DNA of 64,000 nucleotides. It comes from Selaginella tamariscina (taxonomy: Eukaryota; Streptophyta; Lycopodiopsida; Selaginellales; Selaginellaceae). Position numbers and translations under genes: made by a program. Shown in pieces: positions 11,040 to 23,156 of the stretch; position 1 is the first letter of the stretch; the number at the start of each line of letters is the position of its first letter. The DNA is taken from NCBI GenBank assembly GCA_003024785.1, contig PUQB01000249.1, positions 115,471 to 179,470 of the forward strand. Direction: 5' to 3'. The notes below the pieces were generated by a model. That model searched no databases, had not been told where the DNA came from, and saw only the letters and a program-made list of their open reading frames with translations.

Positions 11040-13735
11040 AGGAGAGGATAATACCGCCGAGGAATGAACAAATCAAGAGATTGTGCTCGAGCTACACACT
11101 ACAATGAAAAGTTCAAAGAAATTTCAAGAGGATGTAAATGGCAGTTGGATACTATTGAAGATCAATTTGCTCAAGGAATTGTTGGTGGTAAAAGCCGAGT
11201 ATTAGGTCTTCGTGTTTTGCCTTTTTCTAGTAAAATCTACATATGAGGCTATGAGATAGCAAACTTGCTTATTGCACAAGGAGTGACTACCGAGCATGCT
11301 ATGATAGTTATATCAATGGCCTTGAAGAATAAAGTTGCGAGGTGGTGGACACACTGTTAGAGTTTTAACCGGAGGGCTAACACGTGGCAACACGTGGCCG
11401 CCAAGTGGCCTTCTAACGTCAATTCCCTATGTGAGCAACGCTAAGTCTTCCAAGATGACCCTAGAGTCTGACTCAGATGCCTAGTTAAACAGACTTAGAG
11501 TAATACCCTAAGCCCCTAAAATGACCATCCTTCGAACCTTAGAGGATATCCCGAGTAGACTTTAGGTTCCTATCCCAGTAGACCTAGACAGGCTCATGCC
11601 CTAACCCCACAAAGGAGATGTGCCTCACACATGCCCCGTGACAGAGCTAAGGCATCGTCACTTACCCCTTGAAGAATCACCCTCATCCGGGAGTACAACC
11701 CCTTTAGGGCAACAAGGGGTACCCTGAACCACAACTAACCCCTAAGGGTTTGAGTGGCCAAGTCATACCCTAGACCAACGGCTAATACTTAGTGAGGACA
11801 CGAGTGTGCGCCGTAGGCGAACACGAGTGCTTTGCTAAGCAAACTCCCTAAGGCTAGGTTTGGAATAACCCTAAGTACATGACCTTGCAAGTGTTTCACG
11901 AAAAGACTTCTGTTAACAAGCTTAGGTTGTTTAACCCCTGGATTCCAAGGAGAACACTCCCCTAGCCAAGTGTGCCTAAGCACACCTAGTTACGAGACCT
12001 AACCTCCCTTGAGCAAATGCCCAAGGCTTAACACCCTAGTGCGAGCACAAGCATGTTTGTTTGCTAGAGTATCCAACCCCTTGATGACAAGCCCATGACA
12101 CAACCCAAAGGGCGTGCCTCGGGCGTTGTATCGTGTGACGTCTAGCCCAGTGTCACATCTCCATGTGACACTGCCTTCCACGATGTGGGCTATCATGCCA
12201 TAGCCCTTAGATTCAAGAGTTGCACCAAGTGCCACAAACGTGGCTCCTAAATGCCAACTCTAGAACCCTCAGTGAACCCTCAGGAACTAGGCAACGTGAA
12301 CCTAGTCAAACAAGATCCCACGCCCACAGTTGGACAAGGACACGGATGTGCCTTGCTTGGCCGTGAGTGCTACACCTAGCTTGACATGGAGGAGGAGGCT
12401 GGAGACAAGCCTCAACCTTTGCCTCTTAGAATGTGCATTCCGACAAGACCTCCTAGGCATGGATTCGCCAACGTTAAGGGTAAGCTATTCCAAAGGTGGG
12501 ACGTACCCCTGTCATCTGGAAGTTAGGGCGGCACAACAGAGGGTTGTGCCTTGACGACACAAGCTAGAGCTTGCACCGGGAGAAGAGTAACGAGCTCAGT
12601 CATGAACCTAGGAACCCTCACTCCTATATACTATCTTATTTATGTGACAGACCCCCCCCCCGTTTTCCTGTTTACATTAGTGAGCTAGCATGGAATCTCA
12701 TTCCCAGAGGAAATATACTTGGTGAGTTAATTAATGACTCATTAACCCCTAAACCTTAACTTGAGGGGTTTAGGGCATGGAGTTAGGGCAACCCTAGGGC
12801 TAGGTCAACCCTAAGGGTGTTTCTACCCATATCCGACATGCTGAACTCACCGAGAGACCCAAAAACCTAACTGGGACACGGAAAACCAGGGTAAGAGTTT
12901 TTTAGATGGAAGTGCTAACTTCGCCCAGAGTTTCTTGCAAATACCTAATGACACCTGGCCGGACCATCACTAGATATCCAAGTGCACTAAGCGGGCCTGT
13001 TTCTTCTACACCTAGGGCTTATCAACATAGTACAGTAGGTAACAACAATCAACCTTCAAAGTAAAAGGTCGAGTCATAGTAAAAACTATGACACACACAT
13101 TCGAAACCAGTGCTAATTAGCTCACCAGGAGATGATTGCAACTTATCTAAGCTATTTAAGGAATATGTTTCTTAGTTCAATGTCTCTCGTGCAAGACACG
13201 AATTGCGACATTTGGACCTTGGACAACTACATTGAGAAGTTAAGTCAGTTATTGTGATGTGTACTTGACGCGTCTACAGACCAACAGAAGGATTGCTTTA
13301 TAGATGGGTATGAAGTGCTAACTTGCGTAGACATCTTAACACAGTAGTTTAGTTCAAGAGTTTGGAGAAGTTATTTGAGTATGCTCAGTTGTTAAATAAG
13401 GAAGAGAAGGTGCTTAAGAAGAATGAGTGATGTGACAAGAAGTGGGTAGGAGCACTTCTCCAAGTCCTCGTGAGCACCAGGAGTATCGAGGTAACATTAA
13501 TTGTACTAAGCCAACGTCTAAGCTAGTGGCCTCTAGTTCTTATTGCACTATTAACAAGCCTAAGAAGATTGTTAAGGTGTTTAATAATGAACATTGCCAC
13601 ATGTATGGAGATGCTAGACATTGGAAAGCAGATTGTCCAAGGAGGAAAAAGCCCAAGGGCAGAAGTTTTAATGGTGGAGAGGAGCACAAAGGAGACATCT
13701 TTAAACCACGAGGTAATTTTCTACTCGATAGCTAA
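11040..13735 (+). pseudogene. gag of Q1, split by a solo LTR
   Basis: A gag fragment upstream includes MALKNKVARWW just before 11,350 and resumes after the LTR at 13,099. Near 13,595-13,640 there is a zinc-knuckle remnant, CHMYGDARHWKADC, where the second Cys of the CCHC is Tyr. It is followed by a Lys/Arg-rich tail. Several in-frame stops occur. The reading is based on position in the element and the knuckle remnant. Confidence 0.6.
11355..13093 (-). mobile_element. Solo LTR (family Y) nested in gag of Q1
   Basis: On the plus strand it runs from TGTTAGAGTTTTAACC to AAAAACTATGACA (1,739 bp). It is flanked on both sides by CACAC (11,350-11,354 and 13,094-13,098), a 5-bp target duplication. 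The minus orientation follows from the P1 LTR/PBS junction. It contains telomere-like CCCTAA/TTAGGG clusters and a C homopolymer near 12,653. ORFs within it are spurious. Confidence 0.85.
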
Positions 13736-13799
13736 ACTACATGGCACGAGAGGAGCCACACACACACTTGGCTATTGTGATGGAGGGATGACTTGGTGA

Positions 13800-14640
13800 G
13801 CATCCAGTGTGAATTCTTATGAATAATAGGAGTATTGATAACTTTGTGTCAACAAAGTTAGTGCAGGAGTGCGATTTGCCGACGAAGATTGTGCCTTAGT
13901 ACGAGATTGAGGGCTCAACTACTATCACGCAATGTTGGAGTGCTTGTATATAGGAGTTCCCTAGCTGGTGGAGACTTTCCTTCTTGTGGAGCTAGCACAT
14001 GTGGATCTCATCCTTGGGATGAGCTAGTTGGAGCGTGTGGATCCTAAGATCTTCCTCGGTGATATTCTTATTTACAGTAAAAATATGAAGGAGCATGTGG
14101 AGCATTTGCAGAGAGTCCTTTAGTTGTTGGAGAACAAGCTCTATGCAAAGAAGAGCAAATGTGTGTTTGTTCAATGCGAGGTGGCAGTGGTGGAGCAATG
14201 GCTAGTTCCTAGCAACGTACAAGAGTTATGAAGTTTCTTGGGCATGGCTAGTTATTATCATTGGTTTGTTAAAGACTATGCTAAGAAAGCTTCCATATTT
14301 ACTAGGTTGTTGAGGAAAGAAGTTCCTTTTGTATGGAGTGCTTTAGAGGAGAGTAGTTTCCAAGTTTTGAAACAAGTCTTGGTATGTATTGCACATCTTT
14401 TTAAGCCTTACGGGGTATCCTGTGATGCGAGTGGAGCAGCCATTGCAGCTGTACTTATGCAAGAGGGGAGGCCTATTGTTTATGAAAGTCATACTTTAAA
14501 TCCTATAGAGCAACGATACTTGATGTATGAACAAAATCTACTGGCTATTGTTAATGCATTACAAGTTTCAAGGTGTTTACATATCACAAGTCTTTGGTGT
14601 ATCTGTTCACATAGAAAGAGTTAAACTCTTTTACAAGCTT
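13800..14640 (+). pseudogene. RT/RNase H remnant of Q1
   Basis: Around 14,060-14,130 a reading resembling DILIYSKNMKEHVEHL follows the usual catalytic YxDD position of gypsy RT. At 14,238-14,624 the segment MGMASYYHWFVKDYAKKAS continues into SCDASGAAIAAVLMQEGRPI and ESHTLNPIEQRYLMYEQNLLAIV, which is typical RT connection and RNase H sequence. Stops at about 14,229 and elsewhere break it. Confidence 0.8.
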
Positions 14641-14919
14641 GTTGGATGGTTAAGCTCATGGAGTTACGTGAATTTCCCATTGAGCATTGCGTAGGGAAGG
14701 CTAATGTGGTGACAAATGCTTTGTCATGCATAGGAAAGCCACAGTGGTTGGAGAATTCCAAACACAGTTATGTAATGCATTAACAAAGATGGTCAATGAG
14801 TTTAACCATGTAGTTCAGCATGCTGAAGCACAAAACGCTGACGTGGAGGAGCTCAAGGGACAATTGCAGCCATCGTTCTCTTTTTAGGATGTAGTTCTAT
14901 ACTACAATAATTGGGTATA

Positions 14920-15894
14920 TGTCAGAGTTTTTACCTGGTGCCACAAAGGCGGCTTGCCAGGTGCCAACCATGGAAATCCCCTCTTTAAAAACCCCACGAA
15001 ATCTGGTAAAGTAACCCATATTAAGAACCCAACCCTTAGGAACTTAAACCCCCAGCTGACCAAGTCCACAAACGAGGCTCACCTTGTGAATCAGGATACA
15101 CGGACCAGCCGAGCTACAAGTATCGTTCTTAGCTTGGCATGGTTGAGGCAGCCGGAGCAAGGCCTCAACCACTATTCTGTATAACGTGAACTCGGGAAAT
15201 GCCTTTGAGCTTGCGAGCATGTTTTCGGACCAAGGAATTTGACTAACTCCTTGGAAGTGACGTACCCAGTCACAAAGGGGAGATCTTGCCAATGATAAGG
15301 ATAGTTTAATTCAAAGGTGGGACGTACCCCTGTCGTGTGGAAGTTAGGGTGGCACAACAGAGGGTTGAGCCTCGACGACACAAGCTTAGCTTGCACCGAT
15401 AGGAGGTTAACGAGCTCTCTTTTGAACCTAAGAAGCCTCACTACATACACTCTACCTTAATTATGTGACGGATCCCCCCCCTGTTTTCCTAAATGAGTAA
15501 GTGGGTTGGCATGGAAATGCCAGCCCTTAATGAAAATGCATTGCCTAACCTAACCCTAAACCTAACTCCTAGGGGGGTATTAGGGCGTGGGGTTAGGGCA
15601 ACCCTAGGGTTAGGTCAACCCTAGGGGTGTCCCTAACCCTTTTTTAACAAGCTATACTTTTACGGAAAACCTATCTTGGAACGTCAAACCGAGGGAGAGT
15701 TTTCTAAATGGAAGTGCTAGCTTTACCTAAAGTTTCTTACAAATACCTAACGACACCTGACTGAACCATCACTAGATATCCAAGTGCACTATGCGGGCCT
15801 GTTTCTTCTACATTTAGGGTTCGTCACACAACTCGGTAAGTAACAACAATCAAACCCCAAAGTAAAGGGTCGAGTCATAGTAAAAACTATGACA
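14920..15894 (-). mobile_element. Solo LTR (family X) nested in Q1 pol
   Basis: On the plus strand it runs from TGTCAGAGTTTTTACC to AAAAACTATGACA (975 bp), with GTATA duplicated at 14,915-14,919 and 15,895-15,899. Its two ends form a near-perfect 15-bp inverted repeat. It shares one half with family Y LTRs but differs in the other half. The same insertion with the same flank is at 45,445-46,418. Confidence 0.85.
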
Positions 15895-16899
15895 GTATAT
15901 CTGTTCTATATTTCCATCATGATTGCATGAAGACTGGTCACTTTGAGGAGGTAAATGTATGAGTTGATTAAGAAGAGGTTTTATTGGAGGAATATGAAAG
16001 CTGAATATTGCAAGACTTATGACAAGTGTCAGCAAGTAAAGGTACCCATAGAGAAACCAGGTGGGTAATTAGTACCATTGCCTATTCCAATCATGCAGTG
16101 GGGCAGTATCTATATGGACTTTATCATTCATTTACTAAGGCCACATAGGGAGAATGAGCAGGTGTGGGTCATTATGGACAAGTTGACAAAGTTTGTAAGT
16201 TAGTTCCCTTATAACAACATATTCATTAATTAAAAACTTTAATTAATTTTGACATTTTATTACTTATTTGATTAGTATTATCTAAATAATATAAAATATA
16301 ATAAAAAATATTAAAGTAATGAATATGTGGTTTTAGGGAAGAATGTGAATGCCTTAGAACTGGTTACAATGTATTTACAAAATGTATTTCCCATCCATGA
16401 ATTTTCAGATGATATTGTAATTTATCGGGACTTCAAGTTCACTTCTAATTTTTTAAGAGGCCTTTCTTTCTAAGTGCATAGAAGGGAAGCTTAAGTTGTG
16501 TAATGGAGATCATTTCGAGATAGATGGGCAAACAGAGAGGGTAAACCAAGTTCTAAAAAATATGTTGAGGTGTACTACCAACTAGAAGAAAGGCTAGTGG
16601 GATAAGTATATCCATTACTCGAATTTGCCTACAACAACAGCCAACACAATGGGATTGGGATGAGCCTATATTATGCTATGTTTGAACAACATCCCAAGAC
16701 AACTATGCTATGTTTGAACAACATCCAAGACAACTTTTAAGATGGGGTTAGCAAGTAACAACACCCAAGCCAAAATAAGGAAGCTAAAGATTTGAGTGTT
16801 GAGCTTGAGAATATTCAAAGTTTGTGTAAGAAGACTTACAACAGCTCAGAATCAAATTATTAAGTTTGCTAATAAGCACAAAAACTTCTAATAGTTTCA
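15895..16899 (+). pseudogene. Integrase remnant of Q1
   Basis: The reading contains LIKKRFYWRNMKAEYCKTYDKC, which fits the H2C2 zinc-binding region. It then gives WGSIYMDFIIHLLRP and VWVIMDKLTKFV, which fit the start of the integrase core. A later block around 16,540-16,640 resembles the VNQVLKNMLRC helix region. It is interrupted by stops and by the 137-bp insert at 16,204. Confidence 0.7.
16204..16340. mobile_element. MITE-like insert with terminal inverted repeats
   Basis: The ends TTCCCTTATAACAACATATT and the reverse complement of the right end (TTCCCTAAAACCACATATTC) match closely over about 22 bp. They enclose AT-rich DNA without coding capacity. No clear target-site duplication was found, so the exact ends are uncertain. 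The duplicate copy is at 46,728-46,866. Confidence 0.4.
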
Positions 16900-17038
16900 T
16901 GTGGGAGATTACAACCTAAGAGAGAAGGGGATAGATTTATGTGTGCGTGGAGAAGCCTTTGGGGAGGGACTAGAGGCAACTCGGGGTGGTCAAATGGTTC
17001 TGAAAGGGTCTCCTAGTATTGTACGTGTTGGTGCCTTA

Positions 17039-18037
17039 TAGTATTACCACGGTTAATTATAACCCTCGAGACACAAGTTTAAAACTAAATGGTATAGTCT
17101 ATACATTATCATCGAAATACAATAAACAACACATCAACGCTATTAGATCTAGAAGGGAAGAACAAAAATTAACACAAATATTAATAATTGCATAGTAAAT
17201 GCACAAACACTAATTGCATCTATGTATTATTCTATTTTATTTTATTTGATGGAACTATCATGTTTATAAATTAAAATGTCTCATTGGACAAGGCAACAAA
17301 TTAAGAATTAGTACTAATGAGAATATCTTTTGGAAACCAAGGTGTGATTAATAATAAAATACATGGGTTAATTAGGTGCAACCACTAAATTATCTCAAAT
17401 ACAACATAAAATGGTCACACTCCAAAGGCAACCCCATCCCTAACTCTTCCTCCCAATGAATTTTCATTTTGGAGTTCATCACAACAAACAATCATATCCA
17501 AACAGCCATTAGCGAAGCATCCATTTACACTCAAGGTAATTCCACATATGATTCAATACCCATACCCTCTTTTTCTTTATGGTTCAATATTACATGGCTT
17601 TCCATTTGAGAATTGACTCACAACAAAAAAACTCATGTAATTTTACTTGAAGGACATCACCAAACCAAGGTATTATAAGTAGCAACTATAGGGCATCATG
17701 AGCATAGCACACAAATGGATTTACTTATGGTGCCCCAAAACTACACATCCACAATCTTAAAGGGTAGGATTGGTACATGTGGTAGGAAAATGCTCAAGTA
17801 TATAAAGACAAAGGTCGAATTAAGAAGGGAGCTTTAGGAGCTGCACATGTTGTGCAAAAAAGAGAGAAAAATAAGAGGAGTTCATTGTATTTAACTTTTT
17901 TGTTTTGAATATAGTACTCTCCTTGTCCATAACATGTTCCCTTGAGCACCTTACCTATGTCATCCATCTAGACACTGCTAATTGTTTCTCCAAGTTATAG
18001 TAAGTGTAAGACGCTTTTATTTGTATTTAGTGATGGT
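17039..18037. other. Non-coding region after Q1
   Basis: No gene is recognised. A strong TATA-like stretch, TATATAAAG, lies at 17,799-17,807, so part of this could be the U3 of an unrecognised LTR. The sequence is repeated almost identically at 47,565-48,556 and defines the right limit of the large tandem duplication. Confidence 0.5.
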
Positions 18038-18537
18038 GTGTGCTCCAGACTCCTACTTTTTTTGTGAGTTAAACTATTTTCTTATACACACAAGTTGGTG
18101 ACCTCACTGTTATTATGATCACACTTCACTTATTATAGATTATGAGGATTTATTGCTAATATTCCAGATATATTACAACACTAGTAAGTGGCCCATTCGG
18201 CATCCACATAGGACCCCACTTAGCCTATGGCTCCTCATGCTTATGGATTATGGATTCTTGCATTGCAAATTGAATAGAGAGTGTGATAATGTTTCAATAC
18301 TTTCTACCATAGTCTAATTCACTGACCATGTCAGAAAGTAGGCCATAACTCCAAATTTTGTTCTTATTTCTTAAGTAGGGTATATTCAATAGAATAATTA
18401 TGTATTTTATTAAAATATATTATATGTATTTATATTGTATATAAAGTTTTCTTTTACAAAATTAAACATGGATTTTGCATAATGTTAAGCTACAAATTGG
18501 TCGTCAGGGACTCCACATGCCAGATGTGGTGTTACTA
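18038..18537. other. Unique AT-rich spacer
   Basis: I see no gene or repeat here. It has no counterpart in the second unit, where element A begins instead. Confidence 0.5.
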
Positions 18538-18920
18538 TGAAGTCTTAGGGGTTAGTCGTGGTTCAGGGTGCCCTAAAGGGGTTGTATTCCCGGATAAAGG
18601 TGATTCCTCAAGGGGTAAATGACGATGCCTTAGCTCTGTCATGGGGGTATGTGTGAGACACATCTCCTGTGGGGTTAAGGCATGAGCATGTCTAGGTCTA
18701 CTAGGATAGGATCCTAAAGTCTATCAAGATATCCTCTAGGGTTCGGGGGATGGTCATTCTAGAGGACTTAGGGTAGGACTCTAAATCTTTGTTTAACTAG
18801 GCATTTGAGTCAGACTCTTAGGGGGTCATCTTGGAAGACTTAACGTTGCTCACACATGGTGATAACACGGGATGGCCACTAAGTAGGCACGTGTTGGCCC
18901 TTCGGGTTAAAACTCTGACA
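18538..18920 (+). mobile_element. LTR fragment (family Y)
   Basis: It is homologous to the last third of the Y LTRs and ends GGTTAAAACTCTGACA at 18,920. The 5' part is missing. The small minus-strand ORF at 18,818-19,000 is not a gene. Confidence 0.7.
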
Positions 18921-19776
18921 ATTATAATGAGTGAGAAGCATATTTCATAATCCATTACCATGTGTGTCCAAAATAGATTTAAAATGTTTATTTGAAACAT
19001 TTTTTCATTTTCCTTAAAAATCTTGTTAAATTAGAATATTTATGGTATATACTAGAATACTAGCGTATCTTTTAGACGGTGGTGGAGATTTTATATTGTT
19101 AATGACATGTTTAATAATTTTTAAATATGTTTAGATCAAAAATATTCACTATAGGTAAATGTTGCTAATGATATGGTTAGTAATTTAAATATGTTTTAGA
19201 TGAAAGAATATTTTTAATATATATATATGAATATATTAGATTCACAGTATAATTAATGATATATTTAATAATTTTTAAATATGTTTAAATTACTATTTTA
19301 AAAAGTTTAAAGGAGGATGTTAAACAAAATATTCTTTATATAGGTTAATATATTTTATAAATCAATGGTGGAGATTGCATATTATTAATGAAATATCTAA
19401 TAATTTATAAACATGGATAAAATATGAATATATTTTATGAATCAATGGTGGAAATTGCATATTACTAATGACATGTTTAAACATGTTCCATTATTATTAT
19501 TGAATTAGAACGAACGCTAAACAATTTAACATTTTTAATGATATATCACATACACGCACTACATGTGACACGTGGAGATTTCAATTAATTTGTTATAATG
19601 TTTATTAATCTAGAATTTAATTTATTACAGTATCTTATCTTTCATATTATTATTACATTTTTAACACATAATGGTCATTTTCAATAGTCGATATATTATT
19701 TATAAATTTTTATATACATAAACATTACTTATTTGTCTATTTTCTTAAATCCAAACGGTAATACAAGTTGAAAATA
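18921..19776. other. AT-rich 3' flank of NTPase copy C
   Basis: Similar to 8,430-9,167 and 38,998-39,729. No coding sequence is seen. Confidence 0.55.
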
Positions 19777-21416
19777 TTAATCCTCCGACCAATCTTCCTC
19801 CTCGGGTTCATCGTTCATCGTGATCAGGCGGGAACTCAAGCGGTGTAGTCACTGTTTCACCGGGTCTCTTCTTCACAGTCTCCTCCTCCTCGTCCACATG
19901 CTGAATATATCCCAAACCCTGCAACACTTTCCTCTCCGAATCAGTTGAATCTCTGAATATGTCTTCACATGTAGTGGCAAGGACCCGCAGCAAATCCCTC
20001 AGACTCTTATCTTTGATGAAGCCATAATCCAAGCCTTCCGCAATTACACAGTCCGCCTTTACCCCCACACTGTTCATTTTCGAGCCAATTTGCATAAGTA
20101 TGGACATTGAATGGTCCACCCATTCCTGGGTATCATCAAGCTTCTCGTGAGCTTTAACTTTGTTGCTGGAATGCTCCCTAAGATTCTTCACCTGTGCCGC
20201 AATACTACCAAAAAGAAAATCACTTCAGTTATGTAAACCAAGAAACCCCATATGTACTAACCTTGAACCAAGCTCAGAATCCTCACGAACTCTTTTATTA
20301 GCTGGACTGGATTCTTGTTCTTGCCGCAAAGAACGACACGGAAGGATAATGTCTAGAGCATGTTGGTTCCTTCTGCATATACTCGCAGCGCCTCTCTTGT
20401 AGTACTCCACAGATTGCTCGTTTGAAGGCACCGTTGCGGTGGGAAGGAAACAATTGAAGAAAACCGTGCTGTTCAACGGAACAGCGTTGTCTCTGAGCTT
20501 CTTCACAATCTCTTTGCCGAATAGAGTTTTCAGGTACTCAGAAAGGGTGACAGGCTTGATGTAATTTTCCGACTTCGTGCACTCGTGCATGGCCAAGAGC
20601 ATGACAAGTCTGGCCACGATCTCCCCACGAACACCTTCTAGCACCAGCCCGTCTACGCAAACCTCGATCAGCTTGGATACAAACTTGCACAAGTAAGCAT
20701 CCGAATTGTAGTGAAGTAATGTCGCAGCTGCAGCAGCAAGAGCAGGCTCTGCAGTGGAAGCCGTGTATACCTGATCTACACACAGTTATAGAAATGTAAA
20801 TGATGTATATCCCATGTGGTATGTCACACACACACACACACACACACCCTTTTCCGGTCCTTAGAGAATTTGACTATAGTCCTCATGTGCCTAGCAGCGA
20901 GTTGTTGTGGCAGTGTCCCCCATGCAACGACGTCGAGTCCAACGAGACATGCAAAAACGGCAACCGCAACGTCCCTAGTCACCCAATCTGGTGTCTCTAA
21001 GTCGACATCCTTTCCCAGCAGCTTCTTCTTAGCTAGATCAATGGTTGCATTCACCTGGTTATCTGCGTCAACGCATCTCATGTAGGCAGCCCAAAGAGGC
21101 CGTCCATATTGCAAAACTTGTTTTGGACTGGTCTCGCCATCTCCAGTTGTGACCAGCACATCGCTTCTACCTACCAGCCAGATTGGGTCATACAGCTGGT
21201 GAGTGCCACTCAATAGTCTCACTCGTGAACTTGGATCGTCCTCGTAAGATGTGGCCAAGTCTGCCACATACTGTCCATCCCAATCGCTAAGCTGAAAAAG
21301 CATTTTCTCGAAGGTACGTACTTGAGCATCCTCCTGAAGCTTACAAACTCTGGAGACGAGAGTTCACCTGCCTCGTCCACGCAGAGCAGCAGGAACTTCT
21401 CTGCTTTTGCTAGAGA

Positions 21417-21995
21417 TGTTAAACCCGTAATTTTCTTACTCTCCGTACTTCGATAAACCCGTACTAAGGGTCTGTCGGATTAAATTACAGACGTAATCAG
21501 ACATCAGAAATCAGGAAAGAGGGTAAGGATGGCAAGGTGTATAGTAGGTAGCAGTACTATGGATCCCGTCATAGTACTGGAAAACAAGAATAGTATACTA
21601 CATAATAGGAATATGAGCAAGAGATAGACGTATTGAGAGAGAAAGGAAACTTATATTATGTCCGCTCACGGCACATAGTACAATACAACAGCATACTCGG
21701 GATGCTCTTCTAGTCCTAATTTAGTCTATTTATACCGTACTAATTACCACAACTGACTCCTAACCTTATCCATTCGGTTACTATAACTCCTCCTTATCCT
21801 TATCCATAAATGCCATACTCCGCTTCTACGTATTGCGGTAACGCCCCGTAATGCGGTAGTGCATCCGTAACTCGTACTCCGATATATCCTTTCCACTCTC
21901 GGTTTTCATAATATATATTGTTTTTGATATTTTCCCATTTACATTGCCCATGAAATAACAAGAAAATCTACTAACGTCTAACTATGCTCCTAACA
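21417..21995. mobile_element. Solo LTR, 579 bp, in copy C exon 1
   Basis: It begins TGTTAAACCC and ends CTCCTAACA, so the ends are TGTTA and TAACA. It is flanked by AGAGA at 21,412-21,416 and 21,996-22,000. Copy B has the uninterrupted site GCTAGAGAGTCCAGG, confirming the insertion point. It is unrelated to the X/Y/A/B LTRs. No internal retroelement sequence is present. Confidence 0.9.
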
Positions 21996-22796
21996 AGAGA
22001 GTCCAGGCGTGGTGCTAAAAAGCCTCCGTAGACTTTTGTGCATTCTTTGTAGTAAGAAGCAAGGTCCTTGTTATCACGTGAAGGTGCAGTGACTAGATTG
22101 TTATCCATGATGTCGTTGTATGCTGACATTATCTCTGAAGCAATCTCCTCATTTTCCATCTGGGAATTGATCCACTCTTGACAATCCTTGGAGGATTTGT
22201 TGAGCACCGAGATGATACTGCCTATAAGTACAACAACGCTCAACTCATTTGCCTCTGCCTTCTCCACAAGGTCTGCAAGAAATGGGGTACGACGGGGAAA
22301 GCCCGTGCTCTTCCTCTTGAGGCAAGATATGTACAAGACATACATGTCCTGGCGCCATAGCTCGCACACCAGTCTCGACTTGCCCCAACCGCTGCTCTAG
22401 ATAATAGGTGCCAAAGGAACGTACTTGCGAGTCGGATCCCACGAAGACGCATTTTCCCTCAGGCACTTCCCCAAAAGATCGAGCACATCCTCATATCCAG
22501 TGTGAGGCAGCTTCCAAGCCTTCTTGGCCGCAGCCATGTCTTGCCTCCGATAAGCCTCTGCTGTTGCCTTTGCTGGGTCTCGAACAGGATGTAGCGGCTG
22601 AAGAAGACTTATCACAGCACTATACGTCTCACACTCCTTCAACGATTTGAAAAACGCCGGCCGATCCTCGACACGAATCCCGCGCGTATCTCCCTGAATT
22701 CCCTCACCTTCTAGTATGACGTTGAGCAACCCGAAAAACTTGCTTTCATTATCAATATAACCAAGAATCTCACCTCGATTTCAGAAATCTGGAATG

Positions 22797-22806
22797 CGTC
22801 CTCAGG
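22797..22806. repeat. Left target-site duplication of the Mutator-like element
   Basis: CGTCCTCAGG, identical to 31,795-31,804. The uninterrupted site is visible in copy A at about 2,167-2,176, followed by CTGCTT exactly as after the right copy. Ten bp fits the 8-11 bp duplications of Mutator-like elements. Confidence 0.95.
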
Positions 22807-22900
22807 GGGCACGGCGAAATTCGAGTGCAGGTCAACGAGCTTGACCTAGATTCGTAAATATTCTTGAATATTCGTTGTTCCGTACGAATTCCGTCTAGAT
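22807..22900. repeat. Left imperfect terminal inverted repeat
   Basis: Aligns without gaps over about 34 bp to the reverse complement of 31,700-31,794 in the TCGAG, GCAG and CGAGC blocks. GAATATTCGTT then recurs about 60 bp in. Similarity is patchy rather than perfect, as in many old Mutator-like elements. Confidence 0.6.
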
Positions 22901-23156
22901 ATTCTCAAATATTTTGTACGGAAATTTTTCGTATTGCCAAGTGTATACACCTTCCAAAATTTTAAGAATATTCTAGAATATTCTAGTGCGGCGGCCGCAT
23001 ACAAAATATGGTAGTATATTTGTTGTATTTAAAGAAATATACGTTAAATTACTTAAAAATATGTAAGCATAAAATTACCATTAAAATTTATATTGAAAAT
23101 TATAAGTTTGAAATAAAAATATAAAACCGAAGCTGTTTGAAAACAAACCAAACACA

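Larger units (their letters stand above)
10855..17038 (+). mobile_element. Ty3/gypsy element Q1 with nested insertions
   Basis: The element runs from a short 5' LTR-like segment through gag, RT/RNase H and integrase remnants to a matching 3' segment. It is split by two solo LTRs (11,355-13,093 and 14,920-15,894) and a MITE-like insert. Putative LTRs of about 130-140 bp share the GTGGAGAAGC, GGGTCTC and TAGTATTGTAC blocks at 10,875-11,004 and 16,900-17,038. All ORFs are interrupted. It is duplicated as Q2 at 41,418-47,564. Confidence 0.75.

Noticed and set aside
16204..16340. Intron in the Q integrase
   Set aside because: No GT-AG boundaries at the ends; the inverted termini fit a MITE better.
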